From NCBI GenBank assembly GCA_910577495.1, contig CAJTML010000055.1, forward strand, positions 1 to 13,080: a DNA stretch of 13,080 bases, written 5' to 3'. The stretch is from an uncultured Eggerthellaceae bacterium. GTDB taxonomy: Bacteria > Actinomycetota > Coriobacteriia > Coriobacteriales > Eggerthellaceae. Every line of letters begins with the position of its first letter. The stretch's first letter is position 1. Made by a program: the position numbers and the translations under genes. The notes beneath the pieces were generated by a model. The model worked only from the letters and a program-made list of their open reading frames with translations. It was not told where the DNA came from and did no database searches. This document shows, piece by piece, positions 1 to 7,518 of the stretch.

Positions 1-521
1 TTCGCCGAGATGAACTGGGCTTTATCTTCCAGGACTCAAACCTACTTGACACACTCACTGGCTTTGAAAACATTTCTTTGGCGCTCACCATCAAAGGCAC
101 GCCAGCAGGTCAAATCACCCCGCGCGTGCGCGCACTTGCCGCCCAACTTGGTGTGGCCGAGGTGCTTGATAAGTACCCCGCACAAATGTCGGGTGGTCAG
201 CGTCAGCGCATTGCTGCAGCACGCGCCATGATCTCAGATCCGAAACTGGTGTTAGCTGATGAGCCAACCGGTGCGCTTGATTCCCGATCAGCAGCCGTCA
301 TGCTTGAACTTTTGGAAATGATGAACCAGAACCTCGGTGCCACTATCATGATGGTCACCCACGATGCCTTCGCCGCATCTTATACCTCGCGCGTGCTGTT
401 CATCAAGGACGGCACGCTCTTTAACGAACTGCGTCGCGGCAACGATACGCACGAGCAATTCTTCAACCGTATCATGGAGGTTGTCGCGTTTCTTGGAGGT
501 GAAGCGGGACATGTATCTTAA
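1..521 (+). CDS. ABC transporter ATP-binding protein, 3' part (Bce/LolD-MacB class)
   Basis: This is the C-terminal part of the cytoplasmic ATPase that would power the permease encoded next to it. The gene enters from the left edge; its frame is read from base 3 and gives 172 residues. Visible motifs in order: Q-loop (GFIFQDSNLLD, about base 18), ABC signature (MSGGQRQR, about 186), Walker B followed by the D-loop (LVLADEPTGALDS, about 246-284) and the H-loop histidine (MMVTHD, about 349). Walker A lies upstream of the window. The wording of the Q-loop and Walker B regions is typical of ATPases paired with FtsX-type permeases. The stop codon lies inside the next gene (11-base overlap), so the two are translationally coupled. 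A TTG at 78 is not a real start because it falls after the Q-loop. The link to antimicrobial-peptide resistance is inferred from the partner's topology. Confidence 0.93.
   Translation, partial: RRDELGFIFQDSNLLDTLTGFENISLALTIKGTPAGQITPRVRALAAQLGVAEVLDKYPAQMSGGQRQRIAAARAMISDPKLVLADEPTGALDSRSAAVMLELLEMMNQNLGATIMMVTHDAFAASYTSRVLFIKDGTLFNELRRGNDTHEQFFNRIMEVVAFLGGEAGHVS
495..500 (+). promoter_or_regulatory. Ribosome binding site of the Bce-type permease
   Basis: GGAGGT lies 10 bases before the ATG at 511, inside the end of the ATPase gene. It fixes the permease start at 511. The same frame is open further upstream (a possible ATG at 364), but that stretch runs through the conserved end of the ATPase and adds a non-hydrophobic, arginine-rich leader, so it is a shadow. 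Confidence 0.75.
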
Positions 522-2730
522 GCTTGCCCTGCGTAACGTCCGACGCAGTATTCGCGACTACGCAATTTATTTCGTCACGCTGCTCTTTGGCGTTGCAACC
601 TTCTATGCGTTCAACTCAATCGGCTCTCAACAGGTACTTTTCGACCTTCGCTCAAGCGCTACCTCACGCATGTTTGAGTCAACACAGCAGTTCTTGAGCA
701 TGTTTTCGGCGGTCATCGTCGTGGTGCTGGCGTTTTTGGTGCTCTACGCCAATCAGTTCCTCATTCGACGCCGCAAAAAGGAGTTCGGTACGTATCTGGT
801 GCTTGGCATGAGCTCGGGTCGCGTTTCACGCATGGTGCTCTACGAAACCGTGCTGGTGGGATGCGCGTCGCTCGTGCTGGGTTTAGGCGTGGGTCTTTTG
901 CTGTCGCAAGGACTGTCGTTTTTGACGGCTCTGTTGTTTGACCTGCCCATGATGCACTACCAGTTCATTTTTTCTGGCGAAGGATGCACAACCACCCTCA
1001 CGTGTTTTGCGTGTATCTATGTCATCGTAACGCTGCTGAACACCTTTACCATCAACCGCTATAAGCTCATTGACCTTTTGCACGCCGACGAGACCAACCA
1101 AACAATTCGTTTGCGCAACCCCTACGTGTGCTCCGTTGTCTTTGTGCTTGCGTGTGCCATTATCGCCTTCGCCTATATGCGCCTTACTGAAAATGGCCTG
1201 GTCATGCTTGATGATCCAACGTTTGCCGAGGCTACCATTGCCATGCTGGTAGGAACGCTTTTGTTCTTCTGGTCGCTTGCGGGGCTTGCCATCACGCTCA
1301 TCACGCGCTCAAAACGCATCTACCTCAAAGGCATTCGCCCCTTTACGTTGCGCCAAATTGCCAGCCGCGTGAACACCGCTTTTGCATCACTGTGGGCTAT
1401 CTGCGTGCTGCTCTTTTTCTCCATTACCGTCTTTTCGGGTGGCATGGGCATGATTGATATTTTTGTGGGCACCATCAAAGAGGCGAACCCCTATAGCGCC
1501 ACCCTTATGGCAGACGTCTGGTATGGGCCAGACGGAACGTTTTCCAGCTCTTCGGGCGACCCCCGCGACCGACGTGCTGAGATGGAAGCAGGTGCGCCCG
1601 ATCGTTTAGCGCAAGCTGAAAGCGCATCGTGGAATATGGCAGATGTCCTGCGGGAAGCCAACCCACAAGCGTGGGATCAAACGGTAGGCGCCTATGCCCA
1701 GGTGACCTACTACGATGTACCCGACCAAACGTACGGCATGCTCATTGACAAAGCCTCCGAATGCCTCAATGACCCCGATTTGGACTCACTTGGTTTGCCA
1801 GATTTGCAGTCACTTGCCGCCTCGCTGATTTCCGTTGTCTCGCTCAGCGATTACAACGCCGCATGCGAACTCCAAGGAAAAGAGCCGCTTGAACTTGCCA
1901 CGGGAACCTGTGCGATTGTCAACAACCTGGAAATGTCAAACCCCCTTGCGCAGGCGTTCGCCCAAGCAGAAGTGTCAATTACCATTGCCGATACCACCTA
2001 CACCTGCGCATCCCCGATACTGGACACCCAGCTTGAAGACAACATGCTGCTGGCGTCAACGGCGCTATTTGTGGTGCCCGATGAGGCTGTTGCTGACCTG
2101 CAAGACGAAGGCGTTATCCCCGATCGGCAGCTTTTGGACATCCAATATGCCGACAACGGCCTGACCGACCAAGAAAACGACGAAGCACTGGCCGGCATAG
2201 TTGCTACGCTCCAACCAGCAGACATGGGCGGATTTGAGAAAGGTCGCTCTGGCGAAGACGACGCATGGGCAAGCCTGCTCTGGCCGGTGACGCGTATTTA
2301 CACTGCATATAACTTTGTCATTCAATCCAACGGCATGCGACTCATGATTACCTACTTGGCGCTCTATATTGGCTTGATCTTCTTGGTCTCAACCGCTGCC
2401 ATTTTGGCAATCCAGCAACTTTCGCAGATTGCTGATGCAACGAAGCGCTATCGCATCTTGCACCAAATTGGCTGCGACAAACGCCTGATTAACCGCTCAA
2501 TCCTCACGCAGATTCTCATTTATTTCTGCCTGCCTTTAGGACTGGCACTCTGCCACAGTGCGTGCGCCATTGCGGTTCTCTCCGATAGTTTGTTTGGCGC
2601 ATTTGGGGTATCCCCGCTGCCTTCAATCCTGGTCACGTTGGCGTTGGTACTGGCCATCTATAGCGGCTATCTCGTGATTACCTACCTCTGTGCGAAAAAC
2701 ATCGTACGCACCAGCTTGACCGAGCGATAA
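511..2730 (+). CDS. FtsX-type ABC permease, BceB-like, 739 residues
   Basis: Integral membrane half of an ABC system. Hydrophobic segments lie at about residues 17-36, 62-83, 113-142, 158-180, 203-222, 241-265 and 291-315. An extracytoplasmic domain of roughly 290 residues follows (about 318-608), and then three more segments at about 611-635, 662-690 and 705-727. Ten helices with one large loop between helices 7 and 8 is the pattern of the BceB/VraG family, whose members sense and remove cell-wall-active peptides such as bacitracin or lantibiotics from lipid targets. FtsX-domain wording is visible after helix 2 (RRRKKEFGTYLVLGMS) and after helix 8 (ATKRYRILHQIGCDKR). It overlaps the ATPase by 11 bases and ends before a strong hairpin. 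The BceRS-type two-component genes that usually accompany such pairs are not in the window and could lie upstream. The substrate cannot be read from the sequence. Confidence 0.9.
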   Translation: MYLKLALRNVRRSIRDYAIYFVTLLFGVATFYAFNSIGSQQVLFDLRSSATSRMFESTQQFLSMFSAVIVVVLAFLVLYANQFLIRRRKKEFGTYLVLGMSSGRVSRMVLYETVLVGCASLVLGLGVGLLLSQGLSFLTALLFDLPMMHYQFIFSGEGCTTTLTCFACIYVIVTLLNTFTINRYKLIDLLHADETNQTIRLRNPYVCSVVFVLACAIIAFAYMRLTENGLVMLDDPTFAEATIAMLVGTLLFFWSLAGLAITLITRSKRIYLKGIRPFTLRQIASRVNTAFASLWAICVLLFFSITVFSGGMGMIDIFVGTIKEANPYSATLMADVWYGPDGTFSSSSGDPRDRRAEMEAGAPDRLAQAESASWNMADVLREANPQAWDQTVGAYAQVTYYDVPDQTYGMLIDKASECLNDPDLDSLGLPDLQSLAASLISVVSLSDYNAACELQGKEPLELATGTCAIVNNLEMSNPLAQAFAQAEVSITIADTTYTCASPILDTQLEDNMLLASTALFVVPDEAVADLQDEGVIPDRQLLDIQYADNGLTDQENDEALAGIVATLQPADMGGFEKGRSGEDDAWASLLWPVTRIYTAYNFVIQSNGMRLMITYLALYIGLIFLVSTAAILAIQQLSQIADATKRYRILHQIGCDKRLINRSILTQILIYFCLPLGLALCHSACAIAVLSDSLFGAFGVSPLPSILVTLALVLAIYSGYLVITYLCAKNIVRTSLTER

Positions 2731-2778
2731 GCTCCCCAAACCGCCGCAACCGCGCCTCAAAACCGCTCCCGCCACAAC

Positions 2779-2805
2779 AGAAACGCCCCTTATTGGGGCG
2801 TTTCT
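2779..2805 (+). terminator. Hairpin terminator between convergent genes
   Basis: An 11-bp perfect stem (2779-2789 with 2795-2805, core AAACGCCCC/GGGGCGTTT) and a 5-base loop lie 48 bases after the permease stop. The 3' arm ends in TTTCTTGCTT, a modest T-rich tail on the plus strand. The convergent gatB stop is only 45 bases beyond, so the stem may also end transcripts from the other side. The rest of 2731-2849 holds a short palindrome at 2829-2840 and no gene. Confidence 0.75.
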
Positions 2806-2849
2806 TGCTTCAATGCTAAAGAGCGCTTATAGCGCGCTATTCTTGAGTC

Positions 2850-4433
2850 TTACGACAGCTTCTTCGCCAGCAATTCGTTGATGACCTTGGGGTTTCCTTG
2901 TCCCTTCATCTCCTTCATACACTGACCCACGAAAAAGCCAATAAGACCGGTCTTGCCGCCCTTGTACTGCTCCACCTTGTCGGGGTTGGCAGCCAGCACG
3001 CCATCCACAACCGCCTCAATAGCGCCCGTGTCAGAGACTTGTTTCATGCCGCGCGCCTCAACGATGGCCGCCGGGTCAAGCCCCTCTTCCATTACGGCCG
3101 CAAAGACCTCTTTAGCCTGCTTGGACGAGATTGTGTCGTCAGCCAGCAAGCGTACCAGCTCAAGCGCACGCGCGGGCGTAAACTGCGTATCGGCCAGCAC
3201 GACACCCTCATTGGCGTTGAGATACGCCGTCACGTCGTTGATGATGAGATTCGCAATGGGCTTGGAAAGCGTTGTCGCGTCTTTGCCCGCAAGCTCCATA
3301 CACGCCTCAAAGAAGGCCGCGGTCTCACGATGCTCAACCAAGTGACGAGCATCATAGGCAGACAGGGCGAAGTCTTGCGCAAAGCGTGCCGCCTTTTGCT
3401 CGGGCAGTTCAGGTAACTTCGCGCGAACTGATTCAATAAACTCATCCGACAAATCGTACGGCGCCAGATCGGGCTCAGGGAACAAGCGATAGTCATCAGC
3501 GGTTTCTTTTACGCGCATGACAATGGTGCGCTTCTGCGACGGATCCCAGTGACGCGTCTCCTGATAAATCTGACCGCCCTCTTCAAGCACCTCAGCCTGG
3601 CGACAAATCTCATACGCCAAACCATCATGCAGATTCTTAAAGCTGTTCATGTTCTTGAGCTCGGTCTTGGTGCCAAACTCCTTCGCCCCGCGACGACGCA
3701 GCGACACATTGCCATCACAACGCAGCGAGCCTTCCTCCATGGAGCAGTCAGAAATACCAATGGCCAGATAAATTTGGCGAAGCTTCTGCATGAACAGACG
3801 CGCCTCTTCAGGGGTGCGCAAATCAGGTTCGGTTACCAGCTCAATGAGCGGTGTGCCGGCACGGTTGTAGTCAACCAAGCTGTGCGTAGCGCCCGCAATG
3901 CGGCCTTCGCCACCACCAAGATGCACCATCTTGCCAGCGTCTTCTTCCATGTGGATACGCGTGATGCCCACGTGTGCACGATATCCCGAATCAGTGCGCA
4001 CGATGTTTTCGCGCTCATCGCCCACGGCCAGCTTATCAAGCTGATAGCGCTCTTTGGCTGCAGGGCCATCCACATCCAAATCCAGATGTCCGCGCATGCA
4101 GAACGCCACCGAGCCTTGCGTGGTCTGGAAGTTTTTCGGCATGTCGGGATACATGTAGTTCTTGCGATAGAACATCGAGCGCTTCTCAATGTCGCAGTTG
4201 GTAGCCAGACCGGCCAACACGATTGACTCAATAGCAGCGCGGTTTGGCACCGGCAGCGCGCCCGGCAGACCTAAGCAAACGGGGCACGTGTGCGTATTAG
4301 GATCGGCGCCAAACTCAAGCTTGCAGTTGCAAAACATCTTTGTCTCAAGCGTGGTGAGCTCAGCATGAATCTCAAGACCAATGACTGCTTCCCAGTCAAC
4401 GAGCACCTCTTCAAGACTACGCACGGCACTCAC
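2850..4433 (-). CDS. gatB: Aspartyl/glutamyl-tRNA(Asn/Gln) amidotransferase subunit B
   Basis: GatB is the tRNA-binding and kinase subunit of GatCAB. It phosphorylates misacylated Glu-tRNA(Gln) or Asp-tRNA(Asn) so that ammonia from GatA can complete amidation in the cytoplasm. Visible: WEAVIGLEIHAEL at residues 14-26, the four zinc-site cysteines at about 35, 37, 50 and 53, the PROSITE-type GatB signature (DYNRAGTPLIELVTEPDL, about 188-205), and the YqeY-like tail ending in GFFVGQCMKEMKG and a lysine-rich C-terminus. The start is uncertain. GTG at 4433 has GGGAG six bases upstream and gives 527 residues. GTG at 4424 has AAGGTG upstream and gives 524. The longer GTG/ATG start at 4469 has no ribosome site and adds a non-conserved leader. 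Either short start overlaps the end of gatA, so the genes are coupled. Confidence 0.97.
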   Translation of the reverse strand: MSAVRSLEEVLVDWEAVIGLEIHAELTTLETKMFCNCKLEFGADPNTHTCPVCLGLPGALPVPNRAAIESIVLAGLATNCDIEKRSMFYRKNYMYPDMPKNFQTTQGSVAFCMRGHLDLDVDGPAAKERYQLDKLAVGDERENIVRTDSGYRAHVGITRIHMEEDAGKMVHLGGGEGRIAGATHSLVDYNRAGTPLIELVTEPDLRTPEEARLFMQKLRQIYLAIGISDCSMEEGSLRCDGNVSLRRRGAKEFGTKTELKNMNSFKNLHDGLAYEICRQAEVLEEGGQIYQETRHWDPSQKRTIVMRVKETADDYRLFPEPDLAPYDLSDEFIESVRAKLPELPEQKAARFAQDFALSAYDARHLVEHRETAAFFEACMELAGKDATTLSKPIANLIINDVTAYLNANEGVVLADTQFTPARALELVRLLADDTISSKQAKEVFAAVMEEGLDPAAIVEARGMKQVSDTGAIEAVVDGVLAANPDKVEQYKGGKTGLIGFFVGQCMKEMKGQGNPKVINELLAKKLS

Positions 4434-5988
4434 CTTCCTCTCCCAATACAACACCGGCAACCGCATCACGCGCGTCCGGAATGTTTGCTGGCGCGCTTAA
4501 GTCTGCGTCGGGCGAAAATGCCGTAGCAACCGGAGCTGGGCCATACACGCTTTCAAGGGCAGCTGCCACGCGAAGCATGTTTTCGTCCTTGAACTGCGGC
4601 GCAATAAGCTGCACGCCAACGGGCAAGCCCGTGTCAGCACCCAGACCCACCGGCATGGACATACCGCCATTACCAGCAATGTTGATGGAAATGGTAAACA
4701 TATCCGACAGATACATCTCGGTCGGATCAGAAATAGCACCAAACTCAAAAGCCGTACGCGGAGCAACCGGCGCCAAGATGCATTCTACCTGCTCATAGGC
4801 GCGCGCATAATCCTGCGTGATAAGGGTGCGCACCTGCTGTGCCGGATAATAATAGGTGTCGTACACGCCCGCAGACAGCAGATAGCTGCCAAGCATGATA
4901 CGGCGACGAGCCTCCGGACCAAAGCCGATCTCACGGCTGGCATCGTACTGGCCGTTCATATCCTTGTGACCTGGGTCACAGTAGCCATAGCGAATGGAGT
5001 CAAAACGTGCCAGGTTACTGAAAGCCTCGCACGGGCCAAGCACATAGTAGGCGCTCATAGCAGCTTGCGCGTTCGGAAGATCAACTTCTACCAGTTCAGC
5101 GCCGAGTGCGCGCAGATGCTCCGCCGCCTCTTCAACCTTCGCCTTCACCTCAGAGGTGAGACCCTTCGCCTCCATAAACGCAGGCACGATACCAATGCGC
5201 ATGCCACGCACACCTTCGGCCAAGTTTGCCGTAAAGTCCGTGGTGATGTGCTGACTCGTGCAATCCAGCGGGTCGCGCCCTGCCAGCGCATTGAGCGAAT
5301 ACGCCGCATCCTCAACCGTACGCGTAAACGGTCCCACCTGGTCAAGTGAGCTACCAAAAGCCACGACGCCGTAGCGCGACACCACACCATAGGTGGGCTT
5401 GACAGCAACCAAGCCACAGAAGCTGCCCGGCTGGCGAATAGAGCCACCCGTATCAGAACCAAGCGATACACTCACCAGACCCGCCGCAACAGCCGCCGCC
5501 GAGCCACCCGATGAGCCACCCGGAACGCAAGAGAGGTTCCACGGGTTGTGCGTCGGCCCAAAGGCACTGGTCTCGGTTGAAGAGCCAAACGCAAATTCAT
5601 CCATGTTGAGTTTGCCAAGCGGAATGGCACCTGCGGCCAACATGCGACTTACACACGTTGCCGTGTAGGGCGAAACGTAATTTGCCAACATGCGCGAAGA
5701 GCACGTGGTGTGCGTACCAACTAAGTTCATGTTGTCCTTAAACGCAGCCGGAAGACCCGCCAAAGGACCCATTTCATCAAGCTGATCAGCCGCAATAGCC
5801 GCATCCAGACGAGCCGCCTGCTCAAAGGCCAGCTCTTCAGTGGTCTCCAAGAACGCGTGCGTCGCACCATCCAGCGCGCGAATACGCTCAAGGGAGGCAT
5901 GCGCAATTTCGCGAGCAGAGAACTGACGACTTGCAAGACCTTCGCGAATTTCTCGGGCGCTCATGCACCCAAATACCGGGTTCGCCAT
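4417..5988 (-). CDS. gatA: Aspartyl/glutamyl-tRNA(Asn/Gln) amidotransferase subunit A
   Basis: GatA is the glutaminase subunit: it releases ammonia from glutamine and channels it to GatB. The 523-residue protein is an amidase-signature enzyme. The Lys/cis-Ser/Ser triad is visible as K84 (GLPAAFKDN), S159 (PGGSSGGSAAA) and S183 (GSDTGGSIRQPGSFCG), at the spacing expected from characterised GatA proteins. The C-terminal part contains GNGGMSMPVGL and the expected end of the fold, then about 40 extra residues rich in Ala, Asp and Pro. This makes it somewhat longer than the usual 480-490. ATG 5988 is chosen because GGAGGGG lies 7 bases upstream and its ATG overlaps the gatC stop as TAATG. ATG 5964 (residue 9) is an unlikely alternative. 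It is the middle gene of the gatC-gatA-gatB operon. Confidence 0.97.
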   Translation of the reverse strand: MANPVFGCMSAREIREGLASRQFSAREIAHASLERIRALDGATHAFLETTEELAFEQAARLDAAIAADQLDEMGPLAGLPAAFKDNMNLVGTHTTCSSRMLANYVSPYTATCVSRMLAAGAIPLGKLNMDEFAFGSSTETSAFGPTHNPWNLSCVPGGSSGGSAAAVAAGLVSVSLGSDTGGSIRQPGSFCGLVAVKPTYGVVSRYGVVAFGSSLDQVGPFTRTVEDAAYSLNALAGRDPLDCTSQHITTDFTANLAEGVRGMRIGIVPAFMEAKGLTSEVKAKVEEAAEHLRALGAELVEVDLPNAQAAMSAYYVLGPCEAFSNLARFDSIRYGYCDPGHKDMNGQYDASREIGFGPEARRRIMLGSYLLSAGVYDTYYYPAQQVRTLITQDYARAYEQVECILAPVAPRTAFEFGAISDPTEMYLSDMFTISINIAGNGGMSMPVGLGADTGLPVGVQLIAPQFKDENMLRVAAALESVYGPAPVATAFSPDADLSAPANIPDARDAVAGVVLGEEGECRA

Positions 5989-6299
5989 TATCTATCCCCT
6001 CCTTCGCCCAAAATAGAGGGAATCAAGAAGCTGCCATCTTGGGTTTTAGCAGCATTTTCAAGTGCCACATCCTGGCTAAAGCCGGGCACTACCACATCTT
6101 CACGCATCACATTTGAAAGCGAGCCGATGGGATGGAACGTGGGTTCAACACCGTCAAGTTCGTACTCAGTAATAGGGCGCAGCGAGTCAATGATGGCATT
6201 GAGGTCAACAGTCATCTGCTCAACCTCATCATCAGTGAGCCCAATGCGCACATATTCTGCAATATCTCGAACGTCGTGTTCGGAGAGATGCTCAGTCAT
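5988..6299 (-). CDS. gatC: Aspartyl/glutamyl-tRNA(Asn/Gln) amidotransferase subunit C
   Basis: GatC is the small belt-like subunit that wraps GatA and GatB and is needed for GatA stability. The 103-residue product has the family pattern: an N-terminal helix (DVRDIAEYVRIGLTDDEVEQM), the middle segment (LNAIIDSLRPITEYELDGVEPT) and the C-terminal region around VMREDVVVPGFS. It ends in a short acidic tail. ATG 6299 is chosen because GGAAGGA lies 7 bases upstream and the N-terminus then begins right at the conserved helix. A longer open frame back to 6368 adds a low-complexity leader and has no ribosome site. The stop shares bases with the gatA start (TAATG), so ribosomes probably re-initiate. It is the first gene of the operon; its promoter must lie in 6300-6492, but no convincing -10/-35 pair was found there on the minus strand. 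Confidence 0.95.
   Translation of the reverse strand: MTEHLSEHDVRDIAEYVRIGLTDDEVEQMTVDLNAIIDSLRPITEYELDGVEPTFHPIGSLSNVMREDVVVPGFSQDVALENAAKTQDGSFLIPSILGEGGDR
5996..6002 (-). promoter_or_regulatory. Ribosome binding site of gatA
   Basis: GGAGGGG on the minus strand lies 7 bases before the gatA ATG and inside the last codons of gatC. It decides the 5988 start over the in-frame ATG eight codons later. Confidence 0.75.
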
Positions 6300-6383
6300 G
6301 GACGTATCCTTCCAGCGAAAAAACATACGGGGTTTATGATAACAAAGCGCGCCGCCGCCTTTGTGCATACTGGTGCAGACATC

Positions 6384-6405
6384 GACAAATTTACGCGAAT
6401 TTGTC
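6384..6405. promoter_or_regulatory. Inverted repeat, candidate operator between divergent genes
   Basis: GACAAATT (6384-6391) and AATTTGTC (6398-6405) form perfect 8-bp arms around TACGCG. The dyad lies 85 bases upstream of the gatC start and 88 bases upstream of the peptidase start. It is centred about 30 bases upstream of the candidate peptidase -35 box. Size and symmetry suit a dimeric DNA-binding protein. No regulator can be named, and a chance AT-rich dyad is possible. Confidence 0.4.
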
Positions 6406-6424
6406 TGGGTTTAAGCGCTCAAAC

Positions 6425-6453
6425 TTGTCAAGGACGGGTGGTGTGCTCATACT
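6425..6453 (+). promoter_or_regulatory. Promoter candidate of the peptidase gene
   Basis: TTGTCA at 6425-6430 (5 of 6 to the -35 consensus) and CATACT at 6448-6453 (4 of 6 to the -10) are 17 bases apart. This would put the RNA start near 6460 and leave a leader of about 33 bases before the ATG at 6493. The -35 box lies in the near-palindrome CTTGTCAAG, so the opposite strand shows a perfect TTGACA, but without a good -10 at normal spacing. A 7-bp inverted repeat (GCTCAAA 6417-6423, TTTGAGC 6454-6460) brackets the promoter. Confidence 0.4.
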
Positions 6454-6492
6454 TTTGAGCCATAGGATCATACCGACGAAAGGATCTTGAAC

Positions 6493-7380
6493 ATGGCAGA
6501 AATCCGCGAGGAGTACGTTGACTTCAACGGCTATAAGACCTATTGCAAAATTGTGGGCGAAAACCAGCCCGGCAAAAAGACGCTGCTGATCTTGCACGGA
6601 GGACCGGGTGATTGCCACAACTACCTGCTCCCCTATGCTGAGATGGCTGATCGCTACGGCAGACAGATCGTCTTCTACGACCAGATCGGTTGCGGCAAGT
6701 CTGCCATTCCTCACCAGGATCCGGACTTTTACACCTATGAACTGTGGATGGATGAGTTTTATGCCGTTCGCGAGGCACTCGGCCTAGACGACATTCACCT
6801 GTTCGGCAATTCATGGGGTGGTATGTTGGGTATGCTCTGCATGATGAAAGATGACACGGGCGTGAATTCGTTTGTCATCAACTCTTCGCCAGTACGCATT
6901 GCCACCTGGCTTGAAGAGGCAAACCGCCTCATTGGCTACATGCCCGAAGAGATGCAGGCCGCCATTGCAGAAGCCGAGCGCACGGGTGACTACGAAACCC
7001 CTGCGGCGAAAGCGGCGTATGACGAATACTACAAACGCCACGTGGTCGGTCTCTACGAAAAGGATTATCCCGACTACATCAAAGACACCTTTGCGGGCGT
7101 GGGCGAATGCTACGAGATTATGCAAGGTGCCAGCGAGTTTGTCGTAACTGGCAAGATGAAAGACTGGGATATTCGCGAAGACGTCAAAAACATCAAGGTT
7201 CCGTGCATGGCGCTTTCGGGCACCGATGACGAGGGCACGCCCTACGTCATCAAGGAAGGCGTAGATCTCATCCCCGGATGCGAATGGACACTCATTCAGG
7301 GTGCGCCGCATATTGCCAACGTCACCCATCCCGATGAATGCATGGAGGCCGTTGAGCGCTTCATCTCCCGCTTCGAATAA
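6493..7380 (+). CDS. Proline iminopeptidase-like alpha/beta hydrolase (peptidase family S33)
   Basis: A 295-residue cytoplasmic enzyme, without signal peptide or membrane segment, that probably removes N-terminal proline or other residues from short peptides. Visible: the HGGPG oxyanion motif (35-39), the nucleophile elbow GNSWGGM with S107, catalytic D246 in GTDDEGTP and H273 in GAPHIAN. Two glutamates match those that hold the substrate's free N-terminus in characterised members such as tricorn-interacting factor F1: E215 (ASEFVVTG) and E247. The stretch KMKDWDIREDV after E215 is also typical, so an aminopeptidase is favoured over a generic esterase. ATG 6493 follows AAAGGA by 8 bases; a TTG two codons earlier is a weaker option. 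It stands alone, divergent from gatC, and is followed by a large palindrome. The exact substrate is unknown. Confidence 0.9.
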   Translation: MAEIREEYVDFNGYKTYCKIVGENQPGKKTLLILHGGPGDCHNYLLPYAEMADRYGRQIVFYDQIGCGKSAIPHQDPDFYTYELWMDEFYAVREALGLDDIHLFGNSWGGMLGMLCMMKDDTGVNSFVINSSPVRIATWLEEANRLIGYMPEEMQAAIAEAERTGDYETPAAKAAYDEYYKRHVVGLYEKDYPDYIKDTFAGVGECYEIMQGASEFVVTGKMKDWDIREDVKNIKVPCMALSGTDDEGTPYVIKEGVDLIPGCEWTLIQGAPHIANVTHPDECMEAVERFISRFE

Positions 7381-7403
7381 TGTGACAAAGGGTCACTTCA
7401 AAT

Positions 7404-7441
7404 GTCACATACGGCGCATCACACGATGCGCCGTATGTGAC
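7404..7441. repeat. Perfect 17-bp-arm palindrome with a 4-base loop
   Basis: GTCACATACGGCGCATC (7404-7420) and its exact complement at 7425-7441 flank the loop ACAC, 23 bases after the peptidase stop. An outer pair, ACTTCA (7395-7400) with TGAAGT (7451-7456), encloses it. A smaller GTGAC/GTCAC hairpin (7382-7386 with 7392-7396) precedes it. No T-rich run follows on either strand, so it is not a standard intrinsic terminator. It could stabilise the 3' end of the mRNA, be an interspersed palindromic element, or be a protein site. Confidence 0.85.
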
Positions 7442-7461
7442 TAATACCTCTGAAGTAACCC

Positions 7462-7500
7462 AGCCAAAAACGCCAAAATGCTATTTGGCTTTAAAATATT
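7462..7500 (+). terminator. Weak terminator candidate after the peptidase gene
   Basis: TTTGGCT (7484-7490) can pair with AGCCAAA (7462-7468), or its TTTGGC core with GCCAAA (7472-7477, 6-base loop). TTAAAATATT follows directly. The stems are short and AT-rich, so this is only a modest candidate, but it is the first place after the peptidase with a stem plus a following AT-rich run. Confidence 0.35.
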
Positions 7501-7518
7501 AGAGTTTTCCGAAGGTCT

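Noticed and set aside
364..510. 49-residue N-terminal extension of the Bce-type permease
   Set aside because: It overlaps the conserved end of the ATPase in another frame. The ATG at 511 has GGAGGT upstream, and the protein then begins in the usual way (MYLKLALRNVRRS).
2829..2840. 12-base perfect palindrome ATAGCGCGCTAT just after the gatB stop
   Set aside because: It is short and has no T-run after it on the minus strand. The stronger hairpin at 2779-2805 explains termination better.
3549..4226. Open frame of 225 codons on the plus strand opposite gatB
   Set aside because: It lies entirely inside the conserved gatB gene. Its composition (many His, Arg and Leu) is that of an antisense shadow, and it has no ribosome site.
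6426..6431. Perfect TTGACA on the minus strand as the gatCAB -35 box
   Set aside because: No acceptable -10 hexamer lies 16-18 bases downstream on that strand. A -10-like TATCAT at 6336-6341 is far away and has no -35 of its own.
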